Origin: Gordonia rhizosphera NBRC 16068
GTDB lineage: Bacteria; Actinomycetota; Actinomycetes; Mycobacteriales; Mycobacteriaceae
NCBI RefSeq assembly: GCF_000298195.1
Contig: NZ_BAHC01000213.1
Coordinates: 1-64,000, forward strand
Direction of reading: 5' to 3'
Length of the DNA: 64,000 nucleotides
Part shown: positions 39,841 through 48,354 of the stretch, one piece after another
How positions within the stretch are numbered: the stretch's first letter is position 1
Layout of the letters: each line of letters opens with the position of its first letter
The notes under the pieces: model-generated
Databases searched by the model: none
What the model was told of the DNA's origin: nothing
The model's input: the letters and a program-made list of their open reading frames with translations, nothing else
Position numbers and translations under genes: made by a program

Positions 39841-41484
39841 ATGGCCTATACGATTGCCGACCTGATCGAGCATGCCGTCGATCTCGTGCCCGACCGCGTC
39901 GCCCTCGAATCCGAGGGGGTGTCGCGGACCTACGCCGAACTCGAGGCGCGGTCCAACGCGCTTGCTCACACGTTGCGTGAACTCGGTGTGCGGCCGGGGG
40001 ATCGGGTGGGGTTGTACAGCCGGAACACCGTCGAGGCCGTCGAGGCGATGGTTGCGATCTTCAAGGCGCGGGCGGTGATGGTCAACGTCAACTACCGGTA
40101 TGTGGAGCACGAGCTCGAACACATCTTTGCCGACTCGGAGATGTCGGTGCTGATCCACGAACGGCGGTACACCGATCGGGTGTGCCACACGTTGCCGAAG
40201 GCGCCGTCGATCAGGCATCGGATTGTCATCGAGGATGGGTCGGACGCGGACCCCGACTGCGGGGATCAAGCCGGTGCCATTCGCTTCGAGGACGCGATCG
40301 CCCGGTCGTCGACCGAGCGGGATTTCGAGGCGCGCACCGACGACGACCTCTACATGCTCTACACCGGCGGCACCACCGGACGGCCGAAAGGCGTGGTGTG
40401 GCGGCAGGTCGATGTCTGGCGGGTGCTGGGCGGCGGAATCGACTGGTACACGAGCACGCCGGTGGCCGACGAATGGCAGCTCGCGCGCGAGGGTGCGGCC
40501 GGTGGTCAACTCGTCCGGTTCCCGATCCCGCCGTTCATCCACGGTGGCTCGCAGTGGGCGGTGTTCCAGGCGCTGTTCGGCGGGGGCAAGGCCGTGGTCT
40601 ATCCCGAGTTCAGCGGACACCTGGTGTGGGAGATCGTCGAGCGGCACGGGGTGAACGTCATCTTCATCACCGGAGATGCCATGGGACGTCCCATGATCGA
40701 CGCGTTGGCGGAGAACGACAACTACGACCTGTCGAGCGTCCTGTCGATCGCGTCGTCGGCGGCGCTGTTCTCGCCGAGCGTCAAGGAACAGTTCGTCGAC
40801 CGCTTTCCCAACGCCGTCGTCATCGACGCGATCGGGTCGTCGGAGACCGGGTTCGGCGGGCTGGGTGTGGTCGCGAAGGGCACCCCGCACACCGGCGGGC
40901 CGCGGGTGAAGGCCGACAGCGAGGCCCACGTACTGCGCGACGACGGCACCCCCGTCGAGCCGGGCAGCGGTGAGGTCGGGATGCTCGCCCGCAGCGGGCA
41001 CATCCCGCTGCGCTATCACAACGACCCGGACAAGTCGGCGAAGACGTTCAAACAGTGGGGTGGCGTTCGGTATTCGCTGCCGGGCGATTTTGCCCGGGTG
41101 GAGGCCGACGGCACCATCACGATGCTCGGTCGGGGTTCGGTGTCGATCAACACCGGCGGCGAGAAGGTGTTCCCCGAGGAGGTTGAGGGTGCGCTCAAGG
41201 CACATCCGGACGTCTTCGACACCGTCGTCGTCGGGGTCCCCGACGACCGGTTCGGACAGCGTGTGGCCGCGGTCGTCGCCACCCGTGACGGTGTGCGTCC
41301 CTCGCTCGCCGAGCTGAACGACGTCGTCCGCAAGGAACTCGCCGGTTACAAATGTCCGCGCAGCGTCTGGTTCGTCGACGAGATCAAGCGGTCCCCGGCG
41401 GGCAAACCCGACTACCGGTGGGGTGCCGGCATCACCCAGGAGCGTCCCGCCGACGAGGCGCTCATCACTCCGGAGGGGAACTGA
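39841..41484 (+). CDS. fadD19: Steroid-24-oyl/C27 acyl-CoA synthetase FadD19
   Basis: A 547-residue ANL synthetase, one residue shorter than M. tuberculosis FadD19. It has the P-loop MLYTGGTTGRPKG near residue 178, the PPFIHGGSQWAVFQALFGG segment, IGSSETGFGG, and the C-terminal GKPDYRWG lysine motif. FadD19 activates the carboxylated C8 side chain of 3-oxo-sterols and is needed for C24-branched sterols in Rhodococcus. It is divergent from echA19 across a KstR operator. The next gene follows 1 bp after the stop, with GGAGGGG inside the fadD19 tail. Confidence 0.88.
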   Translation: MAYTIADLIEHAVDLVPDRVALESEGVSRTYAELEARSNALAHTLRELGVRPGDRVGLYSRNTVEAVEAMVAIFKARAVMVNVNYRYVEHELEHIFADSEMSVLIHERRYTDRVCHTLPKAPSIRHRIVIEDGSDADPDCGDQAGAIRFEDAIARSSTERDFEARTDDDLYMLYTGGTTGRPKGVVWRQVDVWRVLGGGIDWYTSTPVADEWQLAREGAAGGQLVRFPIPPFIHGGSQWAVFQALFGGGKAVVYPEFSGHLVWEIVERHGVNVIFITGDAMGRPMIDALAENDNYDLSSVLSIASSAALFSPSVKEQFVDRFPNAVVIDAIGSSETGFGGLGVVAKGTPHTGGPRVKADSEAHVLRDDGTPVEPGSGEVGMLARSGHIPLRYHNDPDKSAKTFKQWGGVRYSLPGDFARVEADGTITMLGRGSVSINTGGEKVFPEEVEGALKAHPDVFDTVVVGVPDDRFGQRVAAVVATRDGVRPSLAELNDVVRKELAGYKCPRSVWFVDEIKRSPAGKPDYRWGAGITQERPADEALITPEGN

Positions 41485-41485
41485 C

Positions 41486-42631
41486 ATGCATACCGAACTC
41501 GCCGATCGATTCGGCATCAACTACCCGATCTTCGGGTTCACCCCGAGCCAGGACGTGGCCGCGGCGATCAGCCGCGCCGGCGGGTTCGGGGTGCTCGGCT
41601 GTGTCCGATTCAACGACACCGACGAGCTCGACGACGCTCTCGAATGGATGCACGAGAACACCGACGGGCGCCCGTTCGGCGTCGACGTGGTGATGCCTGC
41701 GAAGATCCCGACCGAGGGCAGCAAGACCGACCTCGCGTCGATGATCCCGCCCGAGCACAAGGCTTTCGTGGAACGTGTCCTCGACGATCTCGGGGTGCCG
41801 CCGCTGCCGAACGGCGAGCGGGTGGACGCCGGTGTGCTGGGCTGGCTGCATTCGGTGGCGCGGTCGCACGTGGACGTCGCGATGGAACACGCGCGAAAGT
41901 ACGGGCAGATCAAGCTGATCGCCAACGCCCTCGGATCGCCGCCGGCGGATGTCATCCAGCTCGCGCACGACAACGGCGTACTGGTGGCCGCACTGGCCGG
42001 CGCGAAAGAGCATGCGCGCCACCATGTCGACGCCGGCGTCGACATCGTCATCGCCCAGGGCTACGAGGGTGGCGGGCACACCGGCGAGGTGACGTCGATG
42101 ATCCTGTGGCCCGAACTCGTCGACGCCGTCGGCGACGAGGCCCCGGTGCTCGCGGCGGGTGGCGTCGGCAGCGGGCGGCAGATGGCGGCAGCGATAGCCC
42201 TCGGCGCGCAGGGGGTCTGGATGGGAACGTACTGGCTGACGGCGGCCGAGTACCGGCTCGGGATGGAGCCGGATGCGCAAGGGCCGTCGACAGTGCAGAA
42301 GGCTCTGCTCAAGGCGACGTCGCGGGATACCGTGCGCCGCAGCATCTACTCGGGCAAACCCGCCCGGCTGCTCAAGACGAGGTGGACCGACGCGTGGGAT
42401 GCGCCCGGCGCGCCGGAAGCGCTGCCGATGCCGTTGCAGAACCTGCTCGTCGCCGAGGCGCACACCCGGATCTCGCGTGCCGACGATCCCGACGTGGTCG
42501 CCATGCCCGCGGGTCAGATCGTCGGCCGCTGCAACGAGATCACTCCCGTCGCGGACCTCATCGCCGACCTCGTCGACGAATACGAGCGCGCGGTGGCACG
42601 GATGAACGCCACCCTGACGACGTCGGTGTAG
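41486..42631 (+). CDS. Nitronate monooxygenase-like flavoprotein
   Basis: A 381-residue TIM-barrel flavoprotein of the NMO/2-nitropropane dioxygenase family, with YPIFGFTPSQDVAAAISRAGGFGVLG and the flavin-phosphate loop AQGYEGGGHTGEV followed by VLAAGGVGSGRQMAAAIALGAQGVWMGT. It is only 1 bp from fadD19 and so shares its KstR-controlled transcript. It differs from IpdC at 9640, which belongs to the ring pathway. A reductase or oxidase role on a side-chain intermediate is possible but not shown. The stop is followed by a 21-bp repeat array. Confidence 0.8.
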   Translation: MHTELADRFGINYPIFGFTPSQDVAAAISRAGGFGVLGCVRFNDTDELDDALEWMHENTDGRPFGVDVVMPAKIPTEGSKTDLASMIPPEHKAFVERVLDDLGVPPLPNGERVDAGVLGWLHSVARSHVDVAMEHARKYGQIKLIANALGSPPADVIQLAHDNGVLVAALAGAKEHARHHVDAGVDIVIAQGYEGGGHTGEVTSMILWPELVDAVGDEAPVLAAGGVGSGRQMAAAIALGAQGVWMGTYWLTAAEYRLGMEPDAQGPSTVQKALLKATSRDTVRRSIYSGKPARLLKTRWTDAWDAPGAPEALPMPLQNLLVAEAHTRISRADDPDVVAMPAGQIVGRCNEITPVADLIADLVDEYERAVARMNATLTTSV

Positions 42632-42653
42632 CTCTCGGAGGAGATCCCGCCCT

Positions 42654-42737
42654 CGTCGACCGTGCGCGCCGCGCCGTCGATCGTGCGCACCCATCCGTCG
42701 GTCGTGCACACCACCTCGTCGGTCGTGCGCGCCACGC
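42654..42737 (+). repeat. Four 21-bp tandem repeats after the nitronate monooxygenase-like gene
   Basis: Units begin at 42654, 42675, 42696 and 42717 with cores CGTCGACCGTGCGCGCC, CGTCGATCGTGCGCACC, CGTCGGTCGTGCACACC and CGTCGGTCGTGCGCGCC, then a partial copy. They start 22 bp after the stop codon and read in the orientation of that gene. The core is the same as in the kstR2 array at 7538, 35 kb away. The rest of the gap to 42878 holds no convincing gene or terminator. Confidence 0.9.
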
Positions 42738-42878
42738 GGTCGACGGTTTCACGAGCGAGATGTGCACGCCACGAGGTGAACTCGCCCTCGAACCAGAGCC
42801 CTCGATCGTCGATCTCGCTCAGCGACGGCAGCAGCGACGCAACCGTGTCCCCAGCGGTGTCGGCCGGCATGGGGAACA

Positions 42879-44015
42879 TCAGGCGGGTGTGGCGGCGAGT
42901 CCGGCGCCGATGGTCTGCAGCATCGCGGGCGCGGACCCGAACGCGAACTCGTTCTCCTTGGCGCGCAGGAAGTATCGGTGCACCGGGTGGCTGGTGTCGA
43001 GTCCGACACCGCCGTGGACGTGCACCGTCGTGTGTGCGATGCGATGTCCGGCCTCGGCCGCCCAGAACTTCGCCGTCGCGATCGCGGTGTGCAACTCGGT
43101 GTCGGCGGCCGCGGTGTCGTCGTCGGGCCGCGACAGCAGCCACGCGGCCTGCGTCGTCGTCAACGACAGCCCCTGGACGTCGATGTAGCCGTCGGCCAGT
43201 CGTTGCGCCACCGCCTGGAAGGACCCGATCGCACGGCCGAACTGTTCGCGTTCACGCGCGTACTCGGCGGTGAGTTCCAGCGCCCGTGACACGATTCCGA
43301 CCTGCTCTGCGCAGACGGCGAGCATCGCCCGGTCGGCGATGTCGGTGACCGCGGCCGTGCCGCCGGCGAGGATCTCGGCCGGAACATCGGTGAGATCGAC
43401 CTGTGCGGACGGGATCTTGCCGGTCACCGGAGTGGGCGTGATGCGCACACCCGGATCGTCGGCCCGGACGACGACGGCGACCGGGCCGTCGGGGCCGATC
43501 GCATTGACCAGCATCGCCGCAGCCGCGGAGGCGTAGGGCACGCCGACCTTGGTCCCGGACACCTCGAGCCGGCCGGCCGTCGACGACAGCAGCGTCGACG
43601 GCACGAGTGGGTCGCTACTCAGGTCCTCGGTGAACGCGATGGTGATCACCAGATTTCCGACTGCCGCGGCGCCCAGCGTCCGGTCCCGAAGCGTGTCGCT
43701 GCCCCGCGCGGCGATGACGGGCAGCGCAACCATCGAATGCATGCCGAACGGCACCCGAGCCAGGTAACGGCCCAATTCGTCGGCGACGACGGTGTTCTCG
43801 ATGGCGGTCAGGTCACCGCCCCGGTTGTCGGCGAGCGATGACGGCACCTCGAGACCGAGGAGTCCGGCGGCCCCGAGTGCATGCCACAGTGTCTCGTCGA
43901 TCGGGGCGTCGGCGGCCTCGAGTTCGGCGACGCGCTCGGGGGTGCTGATCTTCGTGGCGATGTCGTGGGCGAGACCGCGCACGTCGTCGCCGGATTCGGG
44001 GAGGGTGAAGTCCAT
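42879..44015 (-). CDS. fadE27: Acyl-CoA dehydrogenase FadE27 (ChsE5)
   Basis: A 378-residue acyl-CoA dehydrogenase of the shorter subunit type (FadE27 is 373 residues). It has weakly conserved motifs in the middle (ITIAFTEDLSSD) but the C-terminal REREQFGRAIGSFQAVAQRLAD and HVHGGVGLDTSHPVHRYFLRAK signatures are clear. ChsE4-ChsE5 (FadE26-FadE27) form an alpha2beta2 enzyme that introduces the double bond into sterol side-chain acyl-CoAs. Only the partner has the full catalytic region, which fits the more divergent sequence here. It lies 42 bp after fadE26 on the same strand, in the same order as in M. tuberculosis. Confidence 0.87.
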   Translation of the reverse strand: MDFTLPESGDDVRGLAHDIATKISTPERVAELEAADAPIDETLWHALGAAGLLGLEVPSSLADNRGGDLTAIENTVVADELGRYLARVPFGMHSMVALPVIAARGSDTLRDRTLGAAAVGNLVITIAFTEDLSSDPLVPSTLLSSTAGRLEVSGTKVGVPYASAAAAMLVNAIGPDGPVAVVVRADDPGVRITPTPVTGKIPSAQVDLTDVPAEILAGGTAAVTDIADRAMLAVCAEQVGIVSRALELTAEYAREREQFGRAIGSFQAVAQRLADGYIDVQGLSLTTTQAAWLLSRPDDDTAAADTELHTAIATAKFWAAEAGHRIAHTTVHVHGGVGLDTSHPVHRYFLRAKENEFAFGSAPAMLQTIGAGLAATPA

Positions 44016-44057
44016 GGTCGGTGGCTCCTTTTCGTTGTGGGTGGCGGTGGACGCCGA

Positions 44058-45260
44058 TCATCGGCGCGCCGCGGGTAGGTGCAGGGCGAGCATGGCGATG
44101 ATGTCGCGCTGGATCTCGTTGGTGCCGCCACCGAAGGTGAGGATCAGCGAGGTCCGCTGGAAACGTTCGAGCCGGCCGTTGAGATGCGCGCCCGTCGATC
44201 CCTGCCGCAGCGTGGCGGCGGGTCCGACGACCTCCATCAGCAGCCGGTATGCCTCGGTGGCGAACTCGGTGCCGAACACCTTGGTGGCCGACGCGTCGGC
44301 CGGGCTGGGTGCCTCACCCGAGCCGGCCGCGGAAGCGATCTTCCAGTTGATCAGCTTCAGGAACTCGACCTTGGCGTGCACGCGCGCCAGGTTGGTCTGC
44401 ACCCACGGCGCGTCGATGACCCGTTGCCCGTCCCCGGTCTTGGTGTGCTGGGCCCAGTCGATGGTCTCGCGCAGCGCGGTCTGGATCGGCGCCGCGCTGC
44501 ACAGCGCGACGCGTTCGTTGTTGAGCTGATTGGTCACCAGGGGCCAGCCGCCGCCCTCCTCGCCGACCAGGGCCGAGGTGGGCACGCGTACGTCGGAGTA
44601 GTACGTGGCGCTGGTGTCGATACCCGCCATCGTGTGGACCGGTGTGAAGCTGAAACCCTCCGCGTCGGTCGGCACGATGAGCATCGAGATGCCCTTGTGC
44701 TTCTTGCCGCCCGGCTCGAGGGTGGACGGGTCGGTGCGGCAGGCGAGCCAGATGTAGTCGGCGTAGGCGACCAGGCTGGTCCACATCTTCTGCCCGTTGA
44801 CGATGTAGGAGTCGCCGTCGCGGACCGCGGTGGTGCGCAGCCCGGCCAGGTCGGTGCCGGCACCCGGCTCCGAGTAGCCGATGGAGAAGTGCAGCTGTCC
44901 GGCCGCGATCTGGGGCAGGAAGAACGCCTTCTGCTCCTCGGTGCCGTAGTGCATGATCGTCGGCGCCACCGAGTTGATGGTGAGGAACGGGACCGGGGCC
45001 CCGGCGATCGCCGCCTCGTCGGTGAAGATCAGCTGGTCCATCATCGAGCGGTTCTGCCCGCCGTACTCGGTCGGCCATCCCAGGGCGAGCCAGCCGTCGG
45101 CGCCCATCTGCGCGACCACGTCGCGGTAGGCGTCGCCCTCGCCGAGTTCGCCGTCACCACCACGCAGCGCCGCACGACGGTCGTCGGTCATCAGCGCCGC
45201 GAAGTAGTGCCGCAGCTCGTGGCGGAGGGCGGATTGTTGATCGGTGTATGCGATGTGCAT
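44058..45260 (-). CDS. fadE26: Acyl-CoA dehydrogenase FadE26 (ChsE4)
   Basis: A 400-residue acyl-CoA dehydrogenase, the same length as M. tuberculosis FadE26. It has FSIGYSEPGAGTDLAGLRT, VNGQKMWTSLVAYADY, NNERVALCSAA and LTFGGGTNEIQRDIIAMLALHLP. It is the larger subunit of the ChsE4-ChsE5 heterotetramer that oxidises C8, C5 and C3 sterol side-chain thioesters. The ATG at 45260 is chosen over upstream in-frame codons because it gives MHIAYTDQQ with full-length agreement. It is divergent from fdxD across a KstR-like operator at 45375. Confidence 0.9.
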   Translation of the reverse strand: MHIAYTDQQSALRHELRHYFAALMTDDRRAALRGGDGELGEGDAYRDVVAQMGADGWLALGWPTEYGGQNRSMMDQLIFTDEAAIAGAPVPFLTINSVAPTIMHYGTEEQKAFFLPQIAAGQLHFSIGYSEPGAGTDLAGLRTTAVRDGDSYIVNGQKMWTSLVAYADYIWLACRTDPSTLEPGGKKHKGISMLIVPTDAEGFSFTPVHTMAGIDTSATYYSDVRVPTSALVGEEGGGWPLVTNQLNNERVALCSAAPIQTALRETIDWAQHTKTGDGQRVIDAPWVQTNLARVHAKVEFLKLINWKIASAAGSGEAPSPADASATKVFGTEFATEAYRLLMEVVGPAATLRQGSTGAHLNGRLERFQRTSLILTFGGGTNEIQRDIIAMLALHLPAARR

Positions 45261-45374
45261 CGGGTCTCCGTGTCCTGGGCGTGTACGGATCGGTGGGAAT
45301 GGGAGTATGGGGAAGGACGGGGGTTTCATCGCTGCGGGCAGCCATGCCACGGCGGACGGGCGCTCGCCAACTTC

Positions 45375-45388
45375 TGAAACACGTTCTA
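45375..45388. promoter_or_regulatory. KstR operator, fadE26/fdxD divergent promoter
   Basis: TGAAACACGTTCTA matches TAGAACACGTTCTA at 12 of 14 positions, between the fadE26-fadE27 operon (minus) and fdxD (plus). Confidence 0.75.
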
Positions 45389-45443
45389 ACCTGTTGAACA
45401 CGGCCCGTCAACCAGACCGACCGACGGGAGAAGGAGTATCGGT

Positions 45444-45632
45444 ATGCGGATCAAGGCAGATTTCGACCTGTGCGAGTCCAACGCGGTGTGTGTCGGCATG
45501 GCCCCGGACGTATTCGACCTCGACGATGACGACTACCTGGTGATTCTCAAGGAAGAAGTGCCGGTCGAACGCGAGGAGGAGTTGCGTCAGGTGGTGGCGT
45601 CCTGCCCCAAGTCGGCGCTGTCGCTCGAGTGA
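45444..45632 (+). CDS. fdxD: [3Fe-4S] ferredoxin FdxD
   Basis: A 62-residue ferredoxin with cysteines at 10, 16 and 54 (CESNAVC and ASCPKSALSL), the three-Cys pattern of a [3Fe-4S] or 7Fe-derived P450 ferredoxin. M. tuberculosis fdxD (Rv3503c) lies in the same place upstream of hsd4A. It could supply electrons to the P450s of this locus, for example CYP125, through an unidentified reductase. GGGAGAAGGAG precedes the ATG. It is too small for a domain search by eye beyond the Cys pattern. Confidence 0.9.
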   Translation: MRIKADFDLCESNAVCVGMAPDVFDLDDDDYLVILKEEVPVEREEELRQVVASCPKSALSLE

Positions 45633-45684
45633 GGTCCGCCGTGCCGATCTGAGCAACGTCTTTGGGTCCACGCGCGTTTCATGC

Positions 45685-45698
45685 TAGAACAGGTTCTA
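45685..45698. promoter_or_regulatory. KstR operator upstream of hsd4A-mce4
   Basis: TAGAACAGGTTCTA is a perfect inverted repeat of the TAGAACnnGTTCTA type. It lies 28 bp before the hsd4A GTG and probably controls the whole hsd4A-mce4 operon, since no other KstR site occurs before mce4F. Confidence 0.9.
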
Positions 45699-45725
45699 GT
45701 TTTCAATCTCGGGAGAGGACGCGAC

Positions 45726-46616
45726 GTGGGTCGGTCGTTGGACGGGCGGATTGCGGTCGTCACCGGAGCCGGTGCGGGCCTGGGGCGGGCCGAGGCGATC
45801 GGGCTGGCCGCCGAAGGCGCGACCGTGATCGTGAACGATCTCGCCGCATCGCTGGACGCGAGCGACGTCATCGACGTCATCGCGGCCGACGGTGGGCGGG
45901 CCGTCCCGGTTCAAGGTGACATCTCGGACGCGGCCACCGCGACGCAGATCATGAGGACCGCCACCGAGGACCTCGGCGGACTCGACATCGTGATGAGCAA
46001 CGCGGGTATCACGCGCGACAAGATGCTGTTCAACATGACCGACGACGAGTGGGATCTGGTCGTCCGGGTCCATTTGCGCGGGCATTTCCTGCTCAACCGC
46101 AACGCCGCGAGTCACTGGCGTGGAGCGTCCAAACAGGCGGGTGGTCCCGTCTACGGCCGGCTGATCAACACGTCGTCGGAGGCGGGTCTGCTCGGTCCGG
46201 AGGGGCAGGCCAACTATGGGGCGGCCAAGGCGGGTATCACCGCGCTGACCCTGTCGGCGGCGCGCGCGCTGCGACGCTATGGGGTGCGGGCGAACGCGAT
46301 CTGTCCGCGCGCACGAACCCAGATGACGGCCGGGGTGTTCGGGGAGCCGCCGGCCGACGGGGTCGACCCGCTCTCGCCGGAACACGTGGTCCGGCTGGTC
46401 TGTTTCCTGGCGTCACCGGACGCCGATGGCATCACGGGGCAGCTGTTCGTGGTCTATGGTCCCAAGGTGATGCTGATGGCTGCGCCGACCATCGAGGAGA
46501 CCTTCACCGCCGTCGGGGACGGATGGGATGCCAACGACCTGGCGAAGACCCTGACCAGCTACTTCGCCGATCGGGACGCCACCCGATCATTCTCCGCCAC
46601 GGGGCTGGTCAACTGA
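45726..46616 (+). CDS. hsd4A: 17-beta/3-hydroxyacyl-type steroid dehydrogenase Hsd4A
   Basis: A 296-residue SDR with TGAGAGLGRAEAIGLA, NAGITRDKMLFNMTDDEWD and the Y-x3-K site in QANYGAAKAG. Hsd4A (Rv3502c) oxidises the 22-hydroxyl of sterol side-chain CoA esters during beta-oxidation. The GTG at 45726 (GAGAGGACGCGAC upstream) is preferred because the earlier in-frame ATG at 45681 lies on the KstR operator. It is the first gene before the mce4 import operon, separated by 108 bp, as in M. tuberculosis. The C-terminal 50 residues (APTIEETFTAVGDGWDANDLAKTL) are longer than in simple SDRs but typical of this group. Confidence 0.87.
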   Translation: MGRSLDGRIAVVTGAGAGLGRAEAIGLAAEGATVIVNDLAASLDASDVIDVIAADGGRAVPVQGDISDAATATQIMRTATEDLGGLDIVMSNAGITRDKMLFNMTDDEWDLVVRVHLRGHFLLNRNAASHWRGASKQAGGPVYGRLINTSSEAGLLGPEGQANYGAAKAGITALTLSAARALRRYGVRANAICPRARTQMTAGVFGEPPADGVDPLSPEHVVRLVCFLASPDADGITGQLFVVYGPKVMLMAAPTIEETFTAVGDGWDANDLAKTLTSYFADRDATRSFSATGLVN

Positions 46617-46724
46617 CCGGAGACAGACAGGCTGCGTGATAGGTTCGCGGTGTGCTTCGGGGGGAGCGCAGCGACGTGAGGTCGGGCGGCGGTAGCGACG
46701 GGATGCGTCCCCGGGGGGTGAGGA

Positions 46725-47495
46725 GTGCTGTTGTTAGACAAGCTCGCAACGCCGATGGCGGGCGTTGGGGACTTCGTCTCGCTGGGGGTCGAGTCGACCA
46801 GAGAGCTGTTCCGCCGGCCGTTTCAGTGGCGTGAGACGGTCGAACAGTCCTGGGCGATCGCCCGTGTGTCGATGGTGCCCACCCTGCTGGTCGCGATCCC
46901 GTTCACCGTCCTGGTCAGTTTCACCCTGAACATCCTGCTGCGCGAGATCGGTGCACAGGACCTCTCGGGCGCGGGGGCCGCGCTGGGCACGATCACCCAG
47001 ATCGGCCCCATCGTCACGGTGCTCATCGTCGCGGGTGCCGGTGCCACCGCCATCTGCGCCGACCTCGGCGCACGCACCATCCGCGAAGAGATCGACGCCA
47101 TGAAGGTGCTCGGCATCAACCCGATCCACCGGCTCGTGGTGCCCCGGATCATCGCGTCGACCGGGGTGGCGGTGCTGCTGAACAGCCTCGTCTGCACCAT
47201 CGGCATCGGCGGCGGCTTCATGTTCTCGGTCTTCCTGCAGGACGTGAACCCGGGCGCGTTCATCGCCAACCTCACCCTCCTCACCGGTTTCGGCGAACTG
47301 ATGATCTCGATGGTCAAGGCGGCGCTGTTCGGTCTGTTCGCCGGCATGGTGGGCTGCTATCAGGGACTCAACGTCCGGGGCGGCGCCAAGGGCGTCGGTG
47401 ACGCCGTCAACGAGACCGTCGTGTACTCGTTCATGGCGCTGTTCGTCGTGAATGTGGTGGTCACCGCCGTCGGGCTCAAGGTGACGGCGGGCTGA
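46725..47495 (+). CDS. yrbE4A: Mce4 permease YrbE4A
   Basis: A 256-residue MlaE-type inner-membrane permease with about five or six membrane segments (VPTLLVAIPFTVLVSFTL, IGPIVTVLIVAGAGATAIC, ASTGVAVLLNSLVCTIGIGGGF). The EIDAMKVLGINP loop, which contacts the ATPase MceG, is present. YrbE4A and YrbE4B form the permease of the Mce4 sterol importer. The GTG at 46725 has GAGG immediately upstream. The operon continues through two Mce-associated genes with little or no spacing. Confidence 0.92.
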   Translation: MLLLDKLATPMAGVGDFVSLGVESTRELFRRPFQWRETVEQSWAIARVSMVPTLLVAIPFTVLVSFTLNILLREIGAQDLSGAGAALGTITQIGPIVTVLIVAGAGATAICADLGARTIREEIDAMKVLGINPIHRLVVPRIIASTGVAVLLNSLVCTIGIGGGFMFSVFLQDVNPGAFIANLTLLTGFGELMISMVKAALFGLFAGMVGCYQGLNVRGGAKGVGDAVNETVVYSFMALFVVNVVVTAVGLKVTAG

Positions 47496-47498
47496 TCG

Positions 47499-48350
47499 AT
47501 GGTTCTTCCGTTCACCACCCGGTTCCTCAACGCCCGTGTCGCCATGAAGCGTGCGGGGGAGGACTGGGACCAGATCGGTGATCAGGCCCTCTTCTACTGG
47601 GACTCCATCATCGCGATCCCGCGGGCCGTGCGGCAGTACAAGAAGGAGACGCTACGACTCATCGCGGAGATCTCCATGGGCACCGGCGCGCTGGCGCTCA
47701 TCGGCGGCACCGTCGTCGTCGTCGGCTTCCTCACCCTGTTCACCGGCGGCACGATCGCCGTGCAGGGCTACAGCTCGCTGGCCAACATCGGTGTCGAGGC
47801 ACTGACCGGCTTCTTCTCCGCCTTCATCAACGTCCGTATCGCGGTGCCCGTCATCTCGGGCATCGCGCTGGCCGCCACGATCGGCGCGGGCGCGACGGCG
47901 CAACTCGGCGCCATGCGGGTCAGCGAGGAGATCGACGCGCTGGAGACGATGGCGATCGCGTCGATCCCGTTCCTGGTCAGCACCCGCATCGTCGCGGGCC
48001 TGATCTCGATCATCCCGCTCTACGCGCTGGCGTCGCTGGCGTCGTTCCTCGCGAGCCGGTTCGCGACGGTGTACCTCTACGGGCAGTCTCCGGGCGTCTA
48101 CGACCACTACTTCAACACCTTCCTGATCCCCTCGGACATCCTGTGGTCGTTCGTGCAGGCCATCGCCATGGCCGTCGCGGTGATGCTGATCCACACCTAT
48201 TACGGCTACAACGCGTCCGGCGGCCCGGTCGGCGTCGGCGTCGCGGTCGGCAACGCGGTGCGGGCGTCGCTGGTGGTCGTCGTCGTCATCACCCTGCTCA
48301 CGTCGCTGGCCATCTACGGCGCCGACGGCAAGTTCAACCTGGCGGGGTAG
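47499..48350 (+). CDS. yrbE4B: Mce4 permease YrbE4B
   Basis: A 283-residue MlaE-type permease with a longer amphipathic N-terminus (DQIGDQALFYWDSIIAIPRAVRQYKKE) and membrane helices such as GGTVVVVGFLTLFTGGTIAVQ. The EEIDALETMAI loop matches the coupling helix that binds MceG. It starts 3 bp after yrbE4A. Partner of YrbE4A in sterol transport, probably sitting in the inner membrane. The pattern of ALAATIGAGATAQLGAMRVSEEIDAL is highly typical of this family. Confidence 0.92.
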   Translation: MVLPFTTRFLNARVAMKRAGEDWDQIGDQALFYWDSIIAIPRAVRQYKKETLRLIAEISMGTGALALIGGTVVVVGFLTLFTGGTIAVQGYSSLANIGVEALTGFFSAFINVRIAVPVISGIALAATIGAGATAQLGAMRVSEEIDALETMAIASIPFLVSTRIVAGLISIIPLYALASLASFLASRFATVYLYGQSPGVYDHYFNTFLIPSDILWSFVQAIAMAVAVMLIHTYYGYNASGGPVGVGVAVGNAVRASLVVVVVITLLTSLAIYGADGKFNLAG

Positions 48351-48354
48351 CGCG

